In this document: piece by piece, positions 19,114 to 29,080 of the stretch
Numbering within the stretch: the first letter of the stretch is position 1
How the letters are laid out: each line of letters begins with the position of its first letter
NCBI GenBank assembly: GCA_003555385.1
Contig: PWHO01000094.1
Location: 1-35,405, forward strand
Direction: 5' to 3'
From: Bacteroidales bacterium
GTDB lineage: Bacteria; Bacteroidota; Bacteroidia; Bacteroidales; UBA7960
DNA: 35,405 bases
Position numbers and translations under genes: made by a program
Notes under the pieces: generated by a model
What the model was told of the DNA's origin: nothing
Database searches by the model: none
The model's input: the letters and a program-made list of their open reading frames with translations, nothing else

Positions 19114-20061
19114 TTAAGAAAAATCCAGGTATTTCTCAAACGATCTCCAATATGGCATACGAACCCTCAGCCTTTTTCCGGTGTGGAACACATCATAGTA
19201 TTGCTTTTTCTTTTCAGCCGGTGCGTGTTTCATATTGTTGTCAAGCGCTGCCACCACCTCATCACTGAACTGCCGGCGGATCAGGGGTGTCAATAAAAAA
19301 CCGGGGAGAAAAAAACGGGAGAACGGGAAGAGATTAACGGATTTAATCCCCTTTTTCCGGCAAACTTTCTGACCCTCTTTCAATGCGTTAATATATTGGC
19401 GGATGAGCAGTTTGTTTGAAGCAAACAATCTTGCCCCGCCGGCTTTGTTGATCAGGGCCGGCTGAATGGCTGATGCCAGGTAACGGGTGGGTAGCCAGTC
19501 TTTGATGTCCTTGTTAATTTTTGGCCCCATACCCGCAGCTTCCATCATCTCTGCGGTTTTTTTCAGTCTTTCGGTGACTTTCTTATCTGCTTCTCCCAGG
19601 ATGGTATGCCCCCTTTTGAACAGGTGACAATTGATGCCGTTTTCTGTGGGACTTCCGGTGACAATGTCCGGAAATCCGAAAAAACATTTTCCTTTTGGGA
19701 ATATTTTATTGACAATTTTTACCTCTTCCCATATGTTGCCAAGCAAAAGGACGTCGGCTTTGCCTGCGTGTTTTGCAATGTAGGGCAATGCATCCGACCA
19801 CTGGTTGCTTCTGACCGATACAATGATCAGGTCAAAGGGGTTGTCTGAATCAAGACGATCTAATACGTTGGGTCTGAATACAGATTGCCCGTAATCTTCC
19901 GTCTGGCTGCGCAGATCTGTATAGTTTACAGGAACCCCCGAGTTCGCATATCGTACCATTCGCTGTTTGCGCACAAAAAGGGTGATGTCGTATCCCGCTT
20001 CCTGTAACTGCCACGCATAGGTGGTGCCGATCACACCGGCACCAAAGATCAGTATTTTCAT
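19114..20061 (-). CDS. Ketopantoate reductase (PanE/ApbA)-family protein
   Basis: MKILIFGAGVIGTTYAWQLQEAGYDITLFVRKQR (Rossmann GxGxxG), DLIIVSVRSNQWSDALPYI. Start placed at internal ATG (20061) rather than 20175. Confidence 0.8.
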   Translation of the reverse strand: MKILIFGAGVIGTTYAWQLQEAGYDITLFVRKQRMVRYANSGVPVNYTDLRSQTEDYGQSVFRPNVLDRLDSDNPFDLIIVSVRSNQWSDALPYIAKHAGKADVLLLGNIWEEVKIVNKIFPKGKCFFGFPDIVTGSPTENGINCHLFKRGHTILGEADKKVTERLKKTAEMMEAAGMGPKINKDIKDWLPTRYLASAIQPALINKAGGARLFASNKLLIRQYINALKEGQKVCRKKGIKSVNLFPFSRFFLPGFLLTPLIRRQFSDEVVAALDNNMKHAPAEKKKQYYDVFHTGKRLRVRMPYWRSFEKYLDFS

Positions 20062-20176
20062 AAAAGAAACTTTCTTGTTGGATATACTGCTTGCTACTGT
20101 CAAAAATAACAACAGTTCCGCAGATTTTACATTATTTTTACCCTTTGATTGCAAAAAACAACGACGGGAATTCAAG

Positions 20177-22294
20177 ATGACAGATACAGGCCGGCAGGAT
20201 TACCTGGATACACCTATTGAGTTTCTGAAGGGAGTTGGCCCCAAACGCGCTGAACTCCTGAGGAAAGAATTGGATATACATTCGTTCCGGGACTTGCTGA
20301 CTTTTTTCCCTTTCCGGTACATTGACAGGAGCCGGTTTTATACCATCGGAGAAGTGAGGGACCAGATGCCCTATGTCCAGATCAGGGGAAAGATCTCCGA
20401 TGTTCGTCTCCATGGCAAGCACCGAACCACAAGAATGACAGCCACTTTGTCCGACTCCACTGGTCAGATGGAACTGGTCTGGTTCCGGGGGTTTAAATGG
20501 CTGAAAGACCGTTTTAAGACGGGTGTGGAATACATCGTATTCGGAAAACCTGCCCTGTTCGGCAAAAGGTTTAATATCGCCCATCCCGAGGTGGAGCCCG
20601 TAACCCCGGGAGCAATCAGCCAGGATTCCGCCATGCATCCCGTGTATAACTCAACCGAAAAACTTGGGTCGATGGGCCTCGACAGCAGGGGCATTGCCAA
20701 ACTGGTAAAGAATTTGTTGCCATTGGTTAAAGATCACCTGGCAGAAACCCTTCCATCCGGAATTTTGTCATCCCTCAGGTTGCCCTCGCGGGAGGAGGCA
20801 TTGTTCCATATCCATTTCCCGGCCGATGACAGGATGCTGAAACGGGCGATTGCACGCCTCAAGTTTGAGGAGTTGTTTTTTATTCAGTTGAACCTGCTAC
20901 GGCATAAACTGATCCGGAACGAGAAATCAAAGAGTCATATTTTTCCGGGGCTGGATGAATATTTCAACGGGTTTTACAGAAAAAAGCTTTCTTTTGAGTT
21001 GACTGCCGCCCAGAAAAGGGTGCTGAAAGAGATCCGGGGAGATACCCTTTCCGGGAAACAAATGAACCGCCTGCTTCAGGGGGATGTGGGAAGCGGTAAA
21101 ACTGTCGTGGCTGTGATGAGTATGCTGATGGCCCTCGATAATGGTTTCCAGGCTTGCCTGATGGCTCCCACGGAAATTCTCGCTTTTCAGCATTTTGAGT
21201 CGGTCACTGCCATGTTGTCGGAGCTGGGGATTCGGGTCGGCTTGCTGACGGGTTCCACCAAACAGGCTGACCGGCGTAAATTGCTTTCAGATGCTGCGGA
21301 TGGAAGCCTTCACTTGTTGATCGGGACCCATGCCCTGCTGGAAGATATGGTTCAGTTTAAGGCATTGGGGATGGTTGTGATTGACGAGCAGCACCGTTTC
21401 GGTGTGGCGCAGCGGGCCAGGCTGTGGTCGAAGGGAAGCATGCCCCCTCATGTGCTGGTGATGACGGCCACACCTATTCCGCGTACTTTGGCCATGACCC
21501 TGTATGGCGACCTCGACGTGTCGGTGATTGATGAGCTCCCTCCCGGCCGGAAGCCGATCCGGACTATGCATCAGTATGACAGGAGTCGATTAAAGGTGTT
21601 TGGGTTTATTCGCCAGGAGATTGCAAAGGGCCGGCAGGTGTATGTGGTGTACCCCCTGATCAGGGAGTCGGAGAAGCTGGACCTGAAGGATCTCAATGAT
21701 GGGTATGAAAGTATTGTCCGGGAGTTTCCCCCGCCTGGTTACGCCGTCAGTATTGTACATGGTAAAATGAAGCCGGCGGATAAGGATTATGAGATGCAGC
21801 GCTTTGTCAGTGGTCAAACCCAGATAATGGTGGCTACCACGGTAATCGAAGTGGGGATTGATGTCCCCAATGCCAGTGTGATGGTCATTGAAAGTGCGGA
21901 GCGTTTTGGCCTGTCACAGTTGCATCAGCTAAGGGGTCGGGTAGGCAGGGGTGCCGATCAGTCATTCTGTATTCTGATGTCGAAGGATGAATTGAGTGCC
22001 GATGCACGGAAGCGCCTGGGCGTGATGGTTGAAACCAATGACGGGTTCCGTATCGCTGAAACCGATCTGCAGCTGCGTGGCCCGGGCGATCTGCAGGGTA
22101 CACAGCAAAGCGGTATACTGGATCTGAAGATCGCTGACTTGACGAAAGATGAACAGGTTTTGAAATACGCACGCCGGCAGGCAATGGATCTGCTTAAAAA
22201 GGATCCGGGATTAAGTTTCCGGGAACATAGGATGGTCAGAAGGCAGCTTGAACGTTTGTTTCCCCGGCAGTTATTCTGGAGCCGCATCAGCTGA
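20177..22294 (+). CDS. recG: ATP-dependent DNA helicase RecG
   Basis: 705 aa from MTDTGRQDYLDTPIEFLKGVGPKRAELL; RLLQGDVGSGKTVVAVMSM, VIDEQHRFGVAQRARLW, TATPIPRTLAMTLYGDLDVS, QLHQLRGRVGRG. Confidence 0.97.
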   Translation: MTDTGRQDYLDTPIEFLKGVGPKRAELLRKELDIHSFRDLLTFFPFRYIDRSRFYTIGEVRDQMPYVQIRGKISDVRLHGKHRTTRMTATLSDSTGQMELVWFRGFKWLKDRFKTGVEYIVFGKPALFGKRFNIAHPEVEPVTPGAISQDSAMHPVYNSTEKLGSMGLDSRGIAKLVKNLLPLVKDHLAETLPSGILSSLRLPSREEALFHIHFPADDRMLKRAIARLKFEELFFIQLNLLRHKLIRNEKSKSHIFPGLDEYFNGFYRKKLSFELTAAQKRVLKEIRGDTLSGKQMNRLLQGDVGSGKTVVAVMSMLMALDNGFQACLMAPTEILAFQHFESVTAMLSELGIRVGLLTGSTKQADRRKLLSDAADGSLHLLIGTHALLEDMVQFKALGMVVIDEQHRFGVAQRARLWSKGSMPPHVLVMTATPIPRTLAMTLYGDLDVSVIDELPPGRKPIRTMHQYDRSRLKVFGFIRQEIAKGRQVYVVYPLIRESEKLDLKDLNDGYESIVREFPPPGYAVSIVHGKMKPADKDYEMQRFVSGQTQIMVATTVIEVGIDVPNASVMVIESAERFGLSQLHQLRGRVGRGADQSFCILMSKDELSADARKRLGVMVETNDGFRIAETDLQLRGPGDLQGTQQSGILDLKIADLTKDEQVLKYARRQAMDLLKKDPGLSFREHRMVRRQLERLFPRQLFWSRIS

Positions 22295-22310
22295 GTACTG
22301 AAAACAATGC

Positions 22311-22350
22311 ACAAAAAAAGCCGCCTTTGTAAAAAGACGGCTTTTTTTGT
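22311..22350. terminator. Bidirectional terminator between recG and tonB
   Basis: ACAAAAAAAGCCG ... CGGCTTTTTTTGT, perfect 13-bp arms. Confidence 0.9.
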
Positions 22351-22366
22351 GTGCCGGATCCGGTCA

Positions 22367-23044
22367 TTAATTCAGTCTGAACCGGATGGGCATGTTAAAC
22401 TGTACCCTTACTGCCTGGCCTCTCTGACGGCCTGGCTCCCAGCGGGGCATCATTTCTACAACTCGTACGGCTTCCTGGTCGCATCCGCCACCGATACCTC
22501 GCAGTATCTGAACGTCAGTAACACTTCCGTCCGTCTCTACCACAAAGGTGACAAAGACTGTTCCCTGGATACCTGCTTCGCGTGCCATCTGGGGATACCT
22601 CAGGTTGTCCTCCAGAAACTTTTGCCTGGCTTCTTCTCCGCCCGGGAATTGGGGCTGGTCTTCCACAACGGTAAAGATGACATCTTCGTCCACCTCTTCT
22701 TCCTCTTCGAACTCTATGGGAGTAAACTCCTGAACCTCGGTAAACACGTCGGCATCCATATCAATGGTAAACTCCTCTTCCAGTTCCACGTCGTCATCGA
22801 CGATGATCAACTCCTGAGAAGGTTCCGGCGGAGGTGGCGGCGGGGGTGGCTCTTGCCTGGTAATCGGGATATCTTCTTCCTCGATGAAGTCGATCTCCAG
22901 TGTACCGAGGTCAACTTCCGGCCGCTCGTAATGCTTCCATTCAAAAGCAACCAATGCCGCACCAAGCGCTATCGCAATCCCGATCTGCAAAAAGACGCGC
23001 TTTTTGCCTTCAAGGTCTGCTTTCGGTGATTTTTTTGCTTCCAT
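22367..23044 (-). CDS. Energy transducer TonB-family protein
   Basis: 225 aa; single N-terminal TM, PPPPPPPPEP stretch, PQFPGGEEARQKFLEDNLRYPQMAREAGIQGTVFVTFVVETDGSVTDVQILRGIGGGCDQEAVRVV. Confidence 0.93.
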   Translation of the reverse strand: MEAKKSPKADLEGKKRVFLQIGIAIALGAALVAFEWKHYERPEVDLGTLEIDFIEEEDIPITRQEPPPPPPPPEPSQELIIVDDDVELEEEFTIDMDADVFTEVQEFTPIEFEEEEEVDEDVIFTVVEDQPQFPGGEEARQKFLEDNLRYPQMAREAGIQGTVFVTFVVETDGSVTDVQILRGIGGGCDQEAVRVVEMMPRWEPGRQRGQAVRVQFNMPIRFRLN

Positions 23045-23157
23045 AATAGTTCCTGTCTGGTTGGTTTTTTAGCTGTTTCCTGAGTTTATTGGTCTGAAAA
23101 ATGATCGTCACAAAAGAGTTTGCTAATATACAAAGTATTTTGCAAAAGTCAATCAGG

Positions 23158-23559
23158 TTAATTTTTTTCCTGAGAGGCAACTATTTTTCTGAACAATTGT
23201 GCTGATATGATAACCCCAAAAATCGTTCCAAATCCATTTGCTATGGCATCAGGTACATTGCCATGACGATCGCTCAGGCAACAATATTGAAAATATTCCG
23301 TAAGGATGCCGTAAATTATTCCCAGGGCGATGCATTGCATCAATTGTTTGTTGCGGAGCCTCCCTCCCCTCTGCTTTTTCCTGAACCCGTAAACCAGTAA
23401 GGCACCCAATGCAGCAAAAAGCCCAAAATGGATTACTTTATCAATATGCGGGATTTTCAGCAGGTCACTATCCGGGATGCTTTCTCCCGGGTAGCCTATG
23501 ACAAGCAATATGAACATCCCCCATAACATGGCAGGAAAAAAACTCTGATGGTTTCGCAC
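23158..23559 (-). CDS. VanZ-family membrane protein
   Basis: 133 aa; PHIDKVIHFGLFAALGALLVYGF, GIIYGILTEYFQYCCLSDRHGNVPDAIANGFGTIFGV. Confidence 0.85.
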   Translation of the reverse strand: MRNHQSFFPAMLWGMFILLVIGYPGESIPDSDLLKIPHIDKVIHFGLFAALGALLVYGFRKKQRGGRLRNKQLMQCIALGIIYGILTEYFQYCCLSDRHGNVPDAIANGFGTIFGVIISAQLFRKIVASQEKN

Positions 23560-23587
23560 ACAGATTTGGGTGAGTGTTTTTACCTTG

Positions 23588-23968
23588 TCAGGCGTCTACA
23601 AGCTCTTTGTATTGTTCAGCATCAAGCAGGTCATCTGTTTCTGACTTGTCTGCAATCTTAATTTTGATGATCCAGCCTTTACCGTAGGGGTCTTTATTGA
23701 TCGTGTCGGGGGCGGATTCAAGCTCTTCGTTGAATTCAGTGATTTCTCCGCCAATTGGCATGAACAGGTCCGATACCGTTTTCACAGCTTCGATGGTTCC
23801 GAAAGTTTCCTCTTTGTCAAGGCTTTCGCCTTCAGTATCAACTTCTACGAAAACCACATCTCCGAGTTCACCCTGGGCAAAGTCGGTAATGCCTACGGTG
23901 GCGGTGTCGCCTTCGATTTTTACCCATTCATGGTCTTTGGTGTACTTAAGGTTGTCAGGAATATTCAT
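23588..23968 (-). CDS. gcvH: Glycine cleavage system H protein
   Basis: 126 aa; [38 protein letters not shown], lipoyl motif [31 protein letters not shown]. Confidence 0.97.
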   Translation of the reverse strand: MNIPDNLKYTKDHEWVKIEGDTATVGITDFAQGELGDVVFVEVDTEGESLDKEETFGTIEAVKTVSDLFMPIGGEITEFNEELESAPDTINKDPYGKGWIIKIKIADKSETDDLLDAEQYKELVDA

Positions 23969-24129
23969 TGTTCGGGGATTTAGTGATTACAACAAGTGTT
24001 TATTGGTTGTATCGCCAAAAATACAACCTTTTTTCTTCCTGCAAAAATTATATGCAGTTGAAATCGCGGGACAAGCAATGTTTTTGATCCGGTATCGGCG
24101 GGTAACGGATTGCGGGATAAGCACGGCAG

Positions 24130-24215
24130 CATCAGATCAACCCCGTAAGAGAAATCCGGCAAGAGTAATCCGGTAAGAGCACCCCCGCAATAGCAATCCC
24201 AATCAGAGCAATCCC
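24130..24215 (-). repeat. Degenerate ~14-15 bp tandem repeat, about six units, consensus near GGGATTGCTCTTACC on the minus strand
   Basis: Minus strand: GGGATTGCTCTGATT GGGATTGCTATTGCG GGGGTGCTCTTACC GGATTACTCTTGCC GGATTTCTCTTACG GGGTTGATCTGATG. Confidence 0.7.
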
Positions 24216-24523
24216 AGTTCGAGCTTTGCGGCTTCTGATATATTGTCTGTGGACCATGGGGGGTCAAATACCAGGTCAATTCTGGCTTTTCTGACCCCGT
24301 CTACCTGCTCAACGGCTTCCTCTACCCTGGCCGGCATTTCATCAGCCACCGGGCAATTGGGGTTGGTAAGTGTCATGGTGATATCCACCACGCCGTCACG
24401 GTCAATGCTGATGTTGTAAATAAGACCCAGGTCATAAACATTGACGGGGATTTCCGGGTCAAATACAGTTTTGAGGGCGTCAATGACCTGCTCTTCTTGC
24501 GGGGTATCTGATGGTTGCTGCAT
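24203..24523 (-). CDS. SufT/DUF59 (MIP18-like) iron-sulfur assembly protein
   Basis: 106 aa; VIDALKTVFDPEIPVNVYDLGLIYNISID, ITMTLTNPNCPVADEMPARVEEAV. Confidence 0.9.
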   Translation of the reverse strand: MQQPSDTPQEEQVIDALKTVFDPEIPVNVYDLGLIYNISIDRDGVVDITMTLTNPNCPVADEMPARVEEAVEQVDGVRKARIDLVFDPPWSTDNISEAAKLELGLL

Positions 24524-24564
24524 AGGGATGAACTTTAAAACGGGATGAAGCCGGACCCCGATGG

Positions 24565-24984
24565 TTACATTTTCTGGAAAGCCAGCGCATAAAGCTTCAT
24601 TTGCTTGATCATGTTGACCAGGCCGTTGGAGCGGGTTTGTGACAGATGTTCCTTAAGGCCGATCTCATCAATAAAGGATAGCCCGGCATCCACAATTTCT
24701 TTTGGAGGCTGGCCGGAGAGAACCTCGATCAGCAGGGCGGCGATCCCCTTGGTGATAAGGGCGTCGCTGTCGGCGGTGTAAATAACTTTCCCGTCCTGGT
24801 AGTCGGCATGAAGCCACACGCGTGCCTGGCAACCTTTGATCAGGTACTTCTCTGTTTTATATTCTTCTTTGATCGGGGGGATAGATTTGCCCAGTTCGAT
24901 GATGTAGTTGTATTTGTCCATCCAGTCATCGAACATCTCAAAATCGCTGATGATCTTTTGTTCTTTTTCTTTAATGGTGGTCAT
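24565..24984 (-). CDS. sufE: Cysteine desulfuration protein SufE
   Basis: 139 aa; DWMDKYNYIIELGKSIPPI, LIKGCQARVWLHADYQDGKVIYTADSDALITKGIAALLIEVLSGQPP. Confidence 0.95.
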   Translation of the reverse strand: MTTIKEKEQKIISDFEMFDDWMDKYNYIIELGKSIPPIKEEYKTEKYLIKGCQARVWLHADYQDGKVIYTADSDALITKGIAALLIEVLSGQPPKEIVDAGLSFIDEIGLKEHLSQTRSNGLVNMIKQMKLYALAFQKM

Positions 24985-25495
24985 TCTCCTTTTGTTTAGT
25001 TGTTGCCGAAAGGGTCCATTGCATCAGGGTGTTTTTCTCTTCCTCGTTCAGTTTCAGATCTGTTGCCGTTTTGAACGGGGTAGGGCGTGCCAGAATCAGG
25101 AATATAATGATGATCGCCAGCAAAAGAATCAGGTCGGTATCGGCGGTGAGGATAAAAAATATGCATGTTGATATCCCTGCCCCGGCCAGTAATAACAATC
25201 TCAGTATGGTTGCCTGCCGGAAAACTCCGATCTTCTCCGAAAGGGAAGCGGATGAGTCGATCCGGCGGATTTGTCGCTGGGGGGTAATGTAGGCGATCAT
25301 CAGCAGAATGGCTCCCACGGCAATACTTGCTGTTTTCATGGCCGCATAAAAGGCCGGATCATAAGCCAGCAGGGGCCCTGTATTGCTCACCAGAAGGGAA
25401 CTGGCAACCAGGGCGGCGATCAGCAGCAGGAAGAGCCGGCCGTATAAGCGGTTCAGTCCGCGAAATTTTATTCTTGCCTGATCGTGTTGTTGCAT
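24971..25495 (-). CDS. Uncharacterised membrane protein encoded between sufS and sufE
   Basis: 174 aa; several hydrophobic segments (LFLLLIAALVASSLLV, TASIAVGAILLMIAYI, ILRLLLLAGAGISTCIFFIL, LILLLAIIIIFLILA); 3' end overlaps the sufE start by 14 bp. Confidence 0.75.
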   Translation of the reverse strand: MQQHDQARIKFRGLNRLYGRLFLLLIAALVASSLLVSNTGPLLAYDPAFYAAMKTASIAVGAILLMIAYITPQRQIRRIDSSASLSEKIGVFRQATILRLLLLAGAGISTCIFFILTADTDLILLLAIIIIFLILARPTPFKTATDLKLNEEEKNTLMQWTLSATTKQKENDHH

Positions 25496-25509
25496 GGTTG
25501 ACAGGGTAT

Positions 25510-26727
25510 TTATCCGAACATCTCCCTGACGGTGGCCAGGCCCTTAATAAACGTATCAACCTCCTGCCGTGTGTTATATACGGCAAAAGATATTCTGATG
25601 GTTCCCGGAATGTTGTAATAGTCAAGCACAGGCTGTACACAGTGATGGCCGGTCCGTACAGCTATCCCCAGTTTATCAAGTATGGTGCCTGCATCATAGG
25701 GGTGAATGTCGCCCAGCAGGAATGAGATTACACCAGCCCGGTGTTCCGGTGTCCCGATGAACCGGATCCCGTCAAAGTTTTTCAGCCCCTCAAGTGCATA
25801 CTGCAGCAAGTCGGTTTCGTGGGAGGAAATCGTATCATGTCCTGTTTCACTGATAAAATTGATGGCGGCTTCCAGGCCCAGCACCCCGGCTACATTGGGC
25901 GTGCCTGCTTCAAATTTGAATGGCAGGTCGTTATAGGTGGTTTTTCCGAAACTCACGTCCTTGATCATTTCACCACCGCTCTGATAGGGAGGGATTTGTT
26001 CCAGCCACTTTTCTTTGCCGTACAATACGCCAATTCCCATCGGGCCGTACATCTTGTGTCCGGAAAAACAGTAAAAATCACAATCAAGTGCCTGTACATC
26101 AACGGGCATATGAGGAGTGGCCTGTGCCCCGTCAACCAGTACGGGGATATCTTTCCTGTGGGCAGCTTCAATGATTTCCTTCACAGGATTGATGGTGCCA
26201 AGTGCATTACTTACGTGGGTGACGGCCACCAGCCGGGTTTTCTCGTTGAGTAACTTATGGTATTCAGATATGATGAGCTCCCCCTTCCGGTCAATGGGGA
26301 TCACTTTAAGATTTGCCTGATGCTCCTGGCAGGCGATCTGCCATGGCACAATGTTGGAGTGGTGCTCCATGGCCGAAATCAGGATTTCGTCACCGGGTTT
26401 CAGAAACTTTTTGCAGAAAGAGTGGGCCACCAGGTTGATGGATTCTGTGGTGCCGCGCGTGAATACAACCTCATGGGGATGCAGTGCATTGATAAAAGAA
26501 GCCGTGGTTTTTCTGGCCTGTTCATACGCGTCTGTGGCCATCTGGCTCAGAAAGTGTGCGCCCCGGTGAATGTTGCTGTTTTCAGATTCGTAATAATTTC
26601 GGAGCCGCTCAATGACCGCCTCCGGTTTCTGGGTGGTGGCGGCATTGTCAAAATAAACCAGGGGGCGGTTATTGACCTCCCTGGAAAGTATGGGGAACTG
26701 TTTACGCAGTTGTTCAATCTTATTCAC
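25510..26727 (-). CDS. sufS: Cysteine desulfurase SufS
   Basis: 405 aa; YFDNAATTQKPEAVIERL, ISAMEHHSNIVPWQ, FSGHKMYGPMGIGVLYGKE, VRTGHHCVQPVL. Confidence 0.97.
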   Translation of the reverse strand: MNKIEQLRKQFPILSREVNNRPLVYFDNAATTQKPEAVIERLRNYYESENSNIHRGAHFLSQMATDAYEQARKTTASFINALHPHEVVFTRGTTESINLVAHSFCKKFLKPGDEILISAMEHHSNIVPWQIACQEHQANLKVIPIDRKGELIISEYHKLLNEKTRLVAVTHVSNALGTINPVKEIIEAAHRKDIPVLVDGAQATPHMPVDVQALDCDFYCFSGHKMYGPMGIGVLYGKEKWLEQIPPYQSGGEMIKDVSFGKTTYNDLPFKFEAGTPNVAGVLGLEAAINFISETGHDTISSHETDLLQYALEGLKNFDGIRFIGTPEHRAGVISFLLGDIHPYDAGTILDKLGIAVRTGHHCVQPVLDYYNIPGTIRISFAVYNTRQEVDTFIKGLATVREMFG

Positions 26728-26745
26728 AGAGCAATCGTTTTTTAT

Positions 26746-28152
26746 TTATAATTTGCCGGGGTCGATATTGAATGTGGTGGGCTCCTTGCTGTTACAATGC
26801 AGCATGCACTGGTCACAGATCGATAACTCTCCTTTCAGCCGCTTCTCGACCATGTGTTGGATCCGTTCGCGCAGGGCATCGATGTTTATTTCGCTGACCA
26901 CTTCGCCGGCAAAAGCGATCATCATCAGTTGCCTGGCTGATCTTTCGCAAAGCCCGCGTGAGCGCATATAAAACATGGCTTCAGGATCCAGCTGCCCTAC
27001 GGTGGCCCCGTGGGAACATTTTACATCGTCCGCATAAATTTCCAGGTGTGGCTGGGTGTTGGCCCTGGCCTCATCGGTAAGCAGAATATTGTGATTATTC
27101 TGATGTGCCTCGGTTTGCTGGGAATGTCTTTGTACCATCACCTTGCCGGAGAAAACAGCCGTTGCTTCATCGTCAAGGATTCCCTTGTATAATTGGTTGC
27201 TGTAGCAGGAATGTTCGCGGTGATCAATGTAGAGCTGGTTGTCTACATGCTGGTTGCTGTCCACAAGGTAGAGTCCGTAATGTTCAGACCGGCAGCCGGT
27301 GCCTGCAATGGTTACATCCAGGATGTTTTTGGTGAAGCCCCCGTTGAGTGTGATAATATTACTGTAGAGTTTGCCGGACGCTTCCTGGTGGAAGAAGTTA
27401 TTGGTCACCAGGGCGGAATTGCGCCCCTTATTTTGAATTTTATAGTGCGACACTTTTGCCTCTTCTCCGGCATAGGTTTCCATTACGGTGTTGGTAAAGC
27501 TGATGTTGTGGGTAAGTGAATGGTCGCAATGCACCAGTGTCAGTTCTGATTTGTTTTCCGCAATGATCAGATGACGTGGTTGCAAAAAGACCGGGTATTC
27601 AGTGTTCACGATGTTGATCAGCTGAATCGGTTTCTCCACTTTCACCCCCTCAGGCACGTATATGAATAACCCGTCCTGCATAAAGGCTGTGTTCAGGGCT
27701 GCCAGTGAATTGGTCTCCATTTTGACGGTCTTTCCGTAATAGCGGTCTACCAGTTCCGGGTAAACCTCCATGGCTTTTGCCAGACTTCCGATTATGGTGC
27801 CGTCAGGCAGCTGGGTCAGTGGTGCGTGCTTGTAAACAAACCATCCGTTCAGCAGGGTAATGCTGAAAGTGTCCAGATCGTAAACGTCACAGGTGAATAT
27901 TTTATCCACATCCATATGGCGGCTTTGGTTGCTGAAATCGAATACAAACTCTGTGTTCAGCAACGGAGTCAGATCAGTAAACCGCCAGTTTTCCTGACTG
28001 GTGTCGGGGAAGCCTTTTTCACGGAATCGTGCAAGGGCATGCTTGCGCAGCCTGTTCACGAAAGGTGTGGCCTTCCCGCGGATGGCTTCCTGCTCCTGTT
28101 GATAAAGTTCAAGCAGCCTGTCTTGTAATATTGTTGTTTGTACGGTATCCAT
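26746..28152 (-). CDS. sufD: Fe-S assembly protein SufD
   Basis: 468 aa; IYVPEGVKVEKPIQLINI, SNQLYKGILDDEATAVFSGKVMVQRHSQQTEAHQNNHNILLTDEARANTQPHLEIYADDVKCSHGATVGQLD. Confidence 0.97.
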   Translation of the reverse strand: MDTVQTTILQDRLLELYQQEQEAIRGKATPFVNRLRKHALARFREKGFPDTSQENWRFTDLTPLLNTEFVFDFSNQSRHMDVDKIFTCDVYDLDTFSITLLNGWFVYKHAPLTQLPDGTIIGSLAKAMEVYPELVDRYYGKTVKMETNSLAALNTAFMQDGLFIYVPEGVKVEKPIQLINIVNTEYPVFLQPRHLIIAENKSELTLVHCDHSLTHNISFTNTVMETYAGEEAKVSHYKIQNKGRNSALVTNNFFHQEASGKLYSNIITLNGGFTKNILDVTIAGTGCRSEHYGLYLVDSNQHVDNQLYIDHREHSCYSNQLYKGILDDEATAVFSGKVMVQRHSQQTEAHQNNHNILLTDEARANTQPHLEIYADDVKCSHGATVGQLDPEAMFYMRSRGLCERSARQLMMIAFAGEVVSEINIDALRERIQHMVEKRLKGELSICDQCMLHCNSKEPTTFNIDPGKL

Positions 28153-28158
28153 GAAGGC

Positions 28159-28911
28159 TTACATTTCCTGTTTTATCCAGTCATACCCCTTTTCTTCCAG
28201 TTCCATCGCCAGCTCTTTCGGCCCGCTTTTTATGATGCGTCCGTCATACAGCACATGCACAAAATCTGGTACAATGTAGTCGAGCAGCCGCTGGTAGTGG
28301 GTGATCACGATGGTGGCATTGTCTTCCCTTTTGAGCTTGTTCACCCCGTTGGCTACCACTTTCAGGGCGTCGATGTCAAGTCCTGAGTCCGTTTCGTCCA
28401 GGATGGCCAGGCGGGGTTCGAGCAGGGCCATCTGAAAGATCTCATTCTTTTTCTTTTCCCCGCCGGAGAACCCTTCGTTCACGGCGCGGTTGGTCAGTTT
28501 TGAGTGGATGTCCACCATTTTTTTCTTCTCCTCCATCAGCTTCAGGAACTCTGCTCCTGTTAAGGGTTCAAGCCCCAGGTGCTTGCGCTTCTCGTTCAGG
28601 GCGGTGCGCATGAAGTTCGCAATGCTGACCCCGGGTATTTCCACCGGGTACTGAAACCCCATAAAAATCCCTTCCCTTGCGCGCTCCTCAGCCGGCATGT
28701 CAAACAGGTTTTGCCCCAGGTAGGTGATCTCCCCGCTCTCCACGGTAAAGAGTTCCCGTCCCGCTATTACGGATGCCAGCGTGCTCTTGCCGGATCCATT
28801 CGGCCCCATGATGGCATGAACTTCACCCTCATTGACCTCCAGGTTCAATCCTTCGATAATGGTTTTCCCGTGAACGGAAACACTCAGGTCTTTTATTTTT
28901 AACATATTCAT
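28159..28911 (-). CDS. sufC: Fe-S assembly ATPase SufC
   Basis: 250 aa; Walker A GPNGSGKST, FSGGEKKKNEIFQMALLEPRLAILDETDSGLDIDALK. Confidence 0.98.
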   Translation of the reverse strand: MNMLKIKDLSVSVHGKTIIEGLNLEVNEGEVHAIMGPNGSGKSTLASVIAGRELFTVESGEITYLGQNLFDMPAEERAREGIFMGFQYPVEIPGVSIANFMRTALNEKRKHLGLEPLTGAEFLKLMEEKKKMVDIHSKLTNRAVNEGFSGGEKKKNEIFQMALLEPRLAILDETDSGLDIDALKVVANGVNKLKREDNATIVITHYQRLLDYIVPDFVHVLYDGRIIKSGPKELAMELEEKGYDWIKQEM

Positions 28912-28944
28912 ATCTTGTTAATAACGTTTTTCCTAGTGACGTGT

Positions 28945-28959
28945 GACCCCCTCGGGGTC
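28945..28959. repeat. Short perfect inverted repeat in the sufB-sufC gap
   Basis: GACCCC-CTC-GGGGTC; does not have the GCGNAGC centre of the other hairpins. Confidence 0.85.
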
Positions 28960-29002
28960 GTTTCGTGGGCAATTCCACCACCCTTATCCCCAGTGAACCA
29001 AC
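28960..29002. repeat. Degenerate partial copy of the sufB-sufC gap repeat core
   Basis: gtttcgtgggcaattccaccacccttatccccagtgaacc resembles cgcttatgggcaactcccacaatcctccgcccatgagaacc. Confidence 0.5.
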
Positions 29003-29080
29003 AACCAACAACCGCTCAGCCTCTTCCACCGCTTATGGGCAACTCCCACAATCCTCCGCCCATGAGAACCAACAACTGGA

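Noticed and set aside
26257-26751. 164-aa plus-strand ORF antisense to sufS
   Set aside because: Shadow of the conserved sufS reading frame, no domain recognised.
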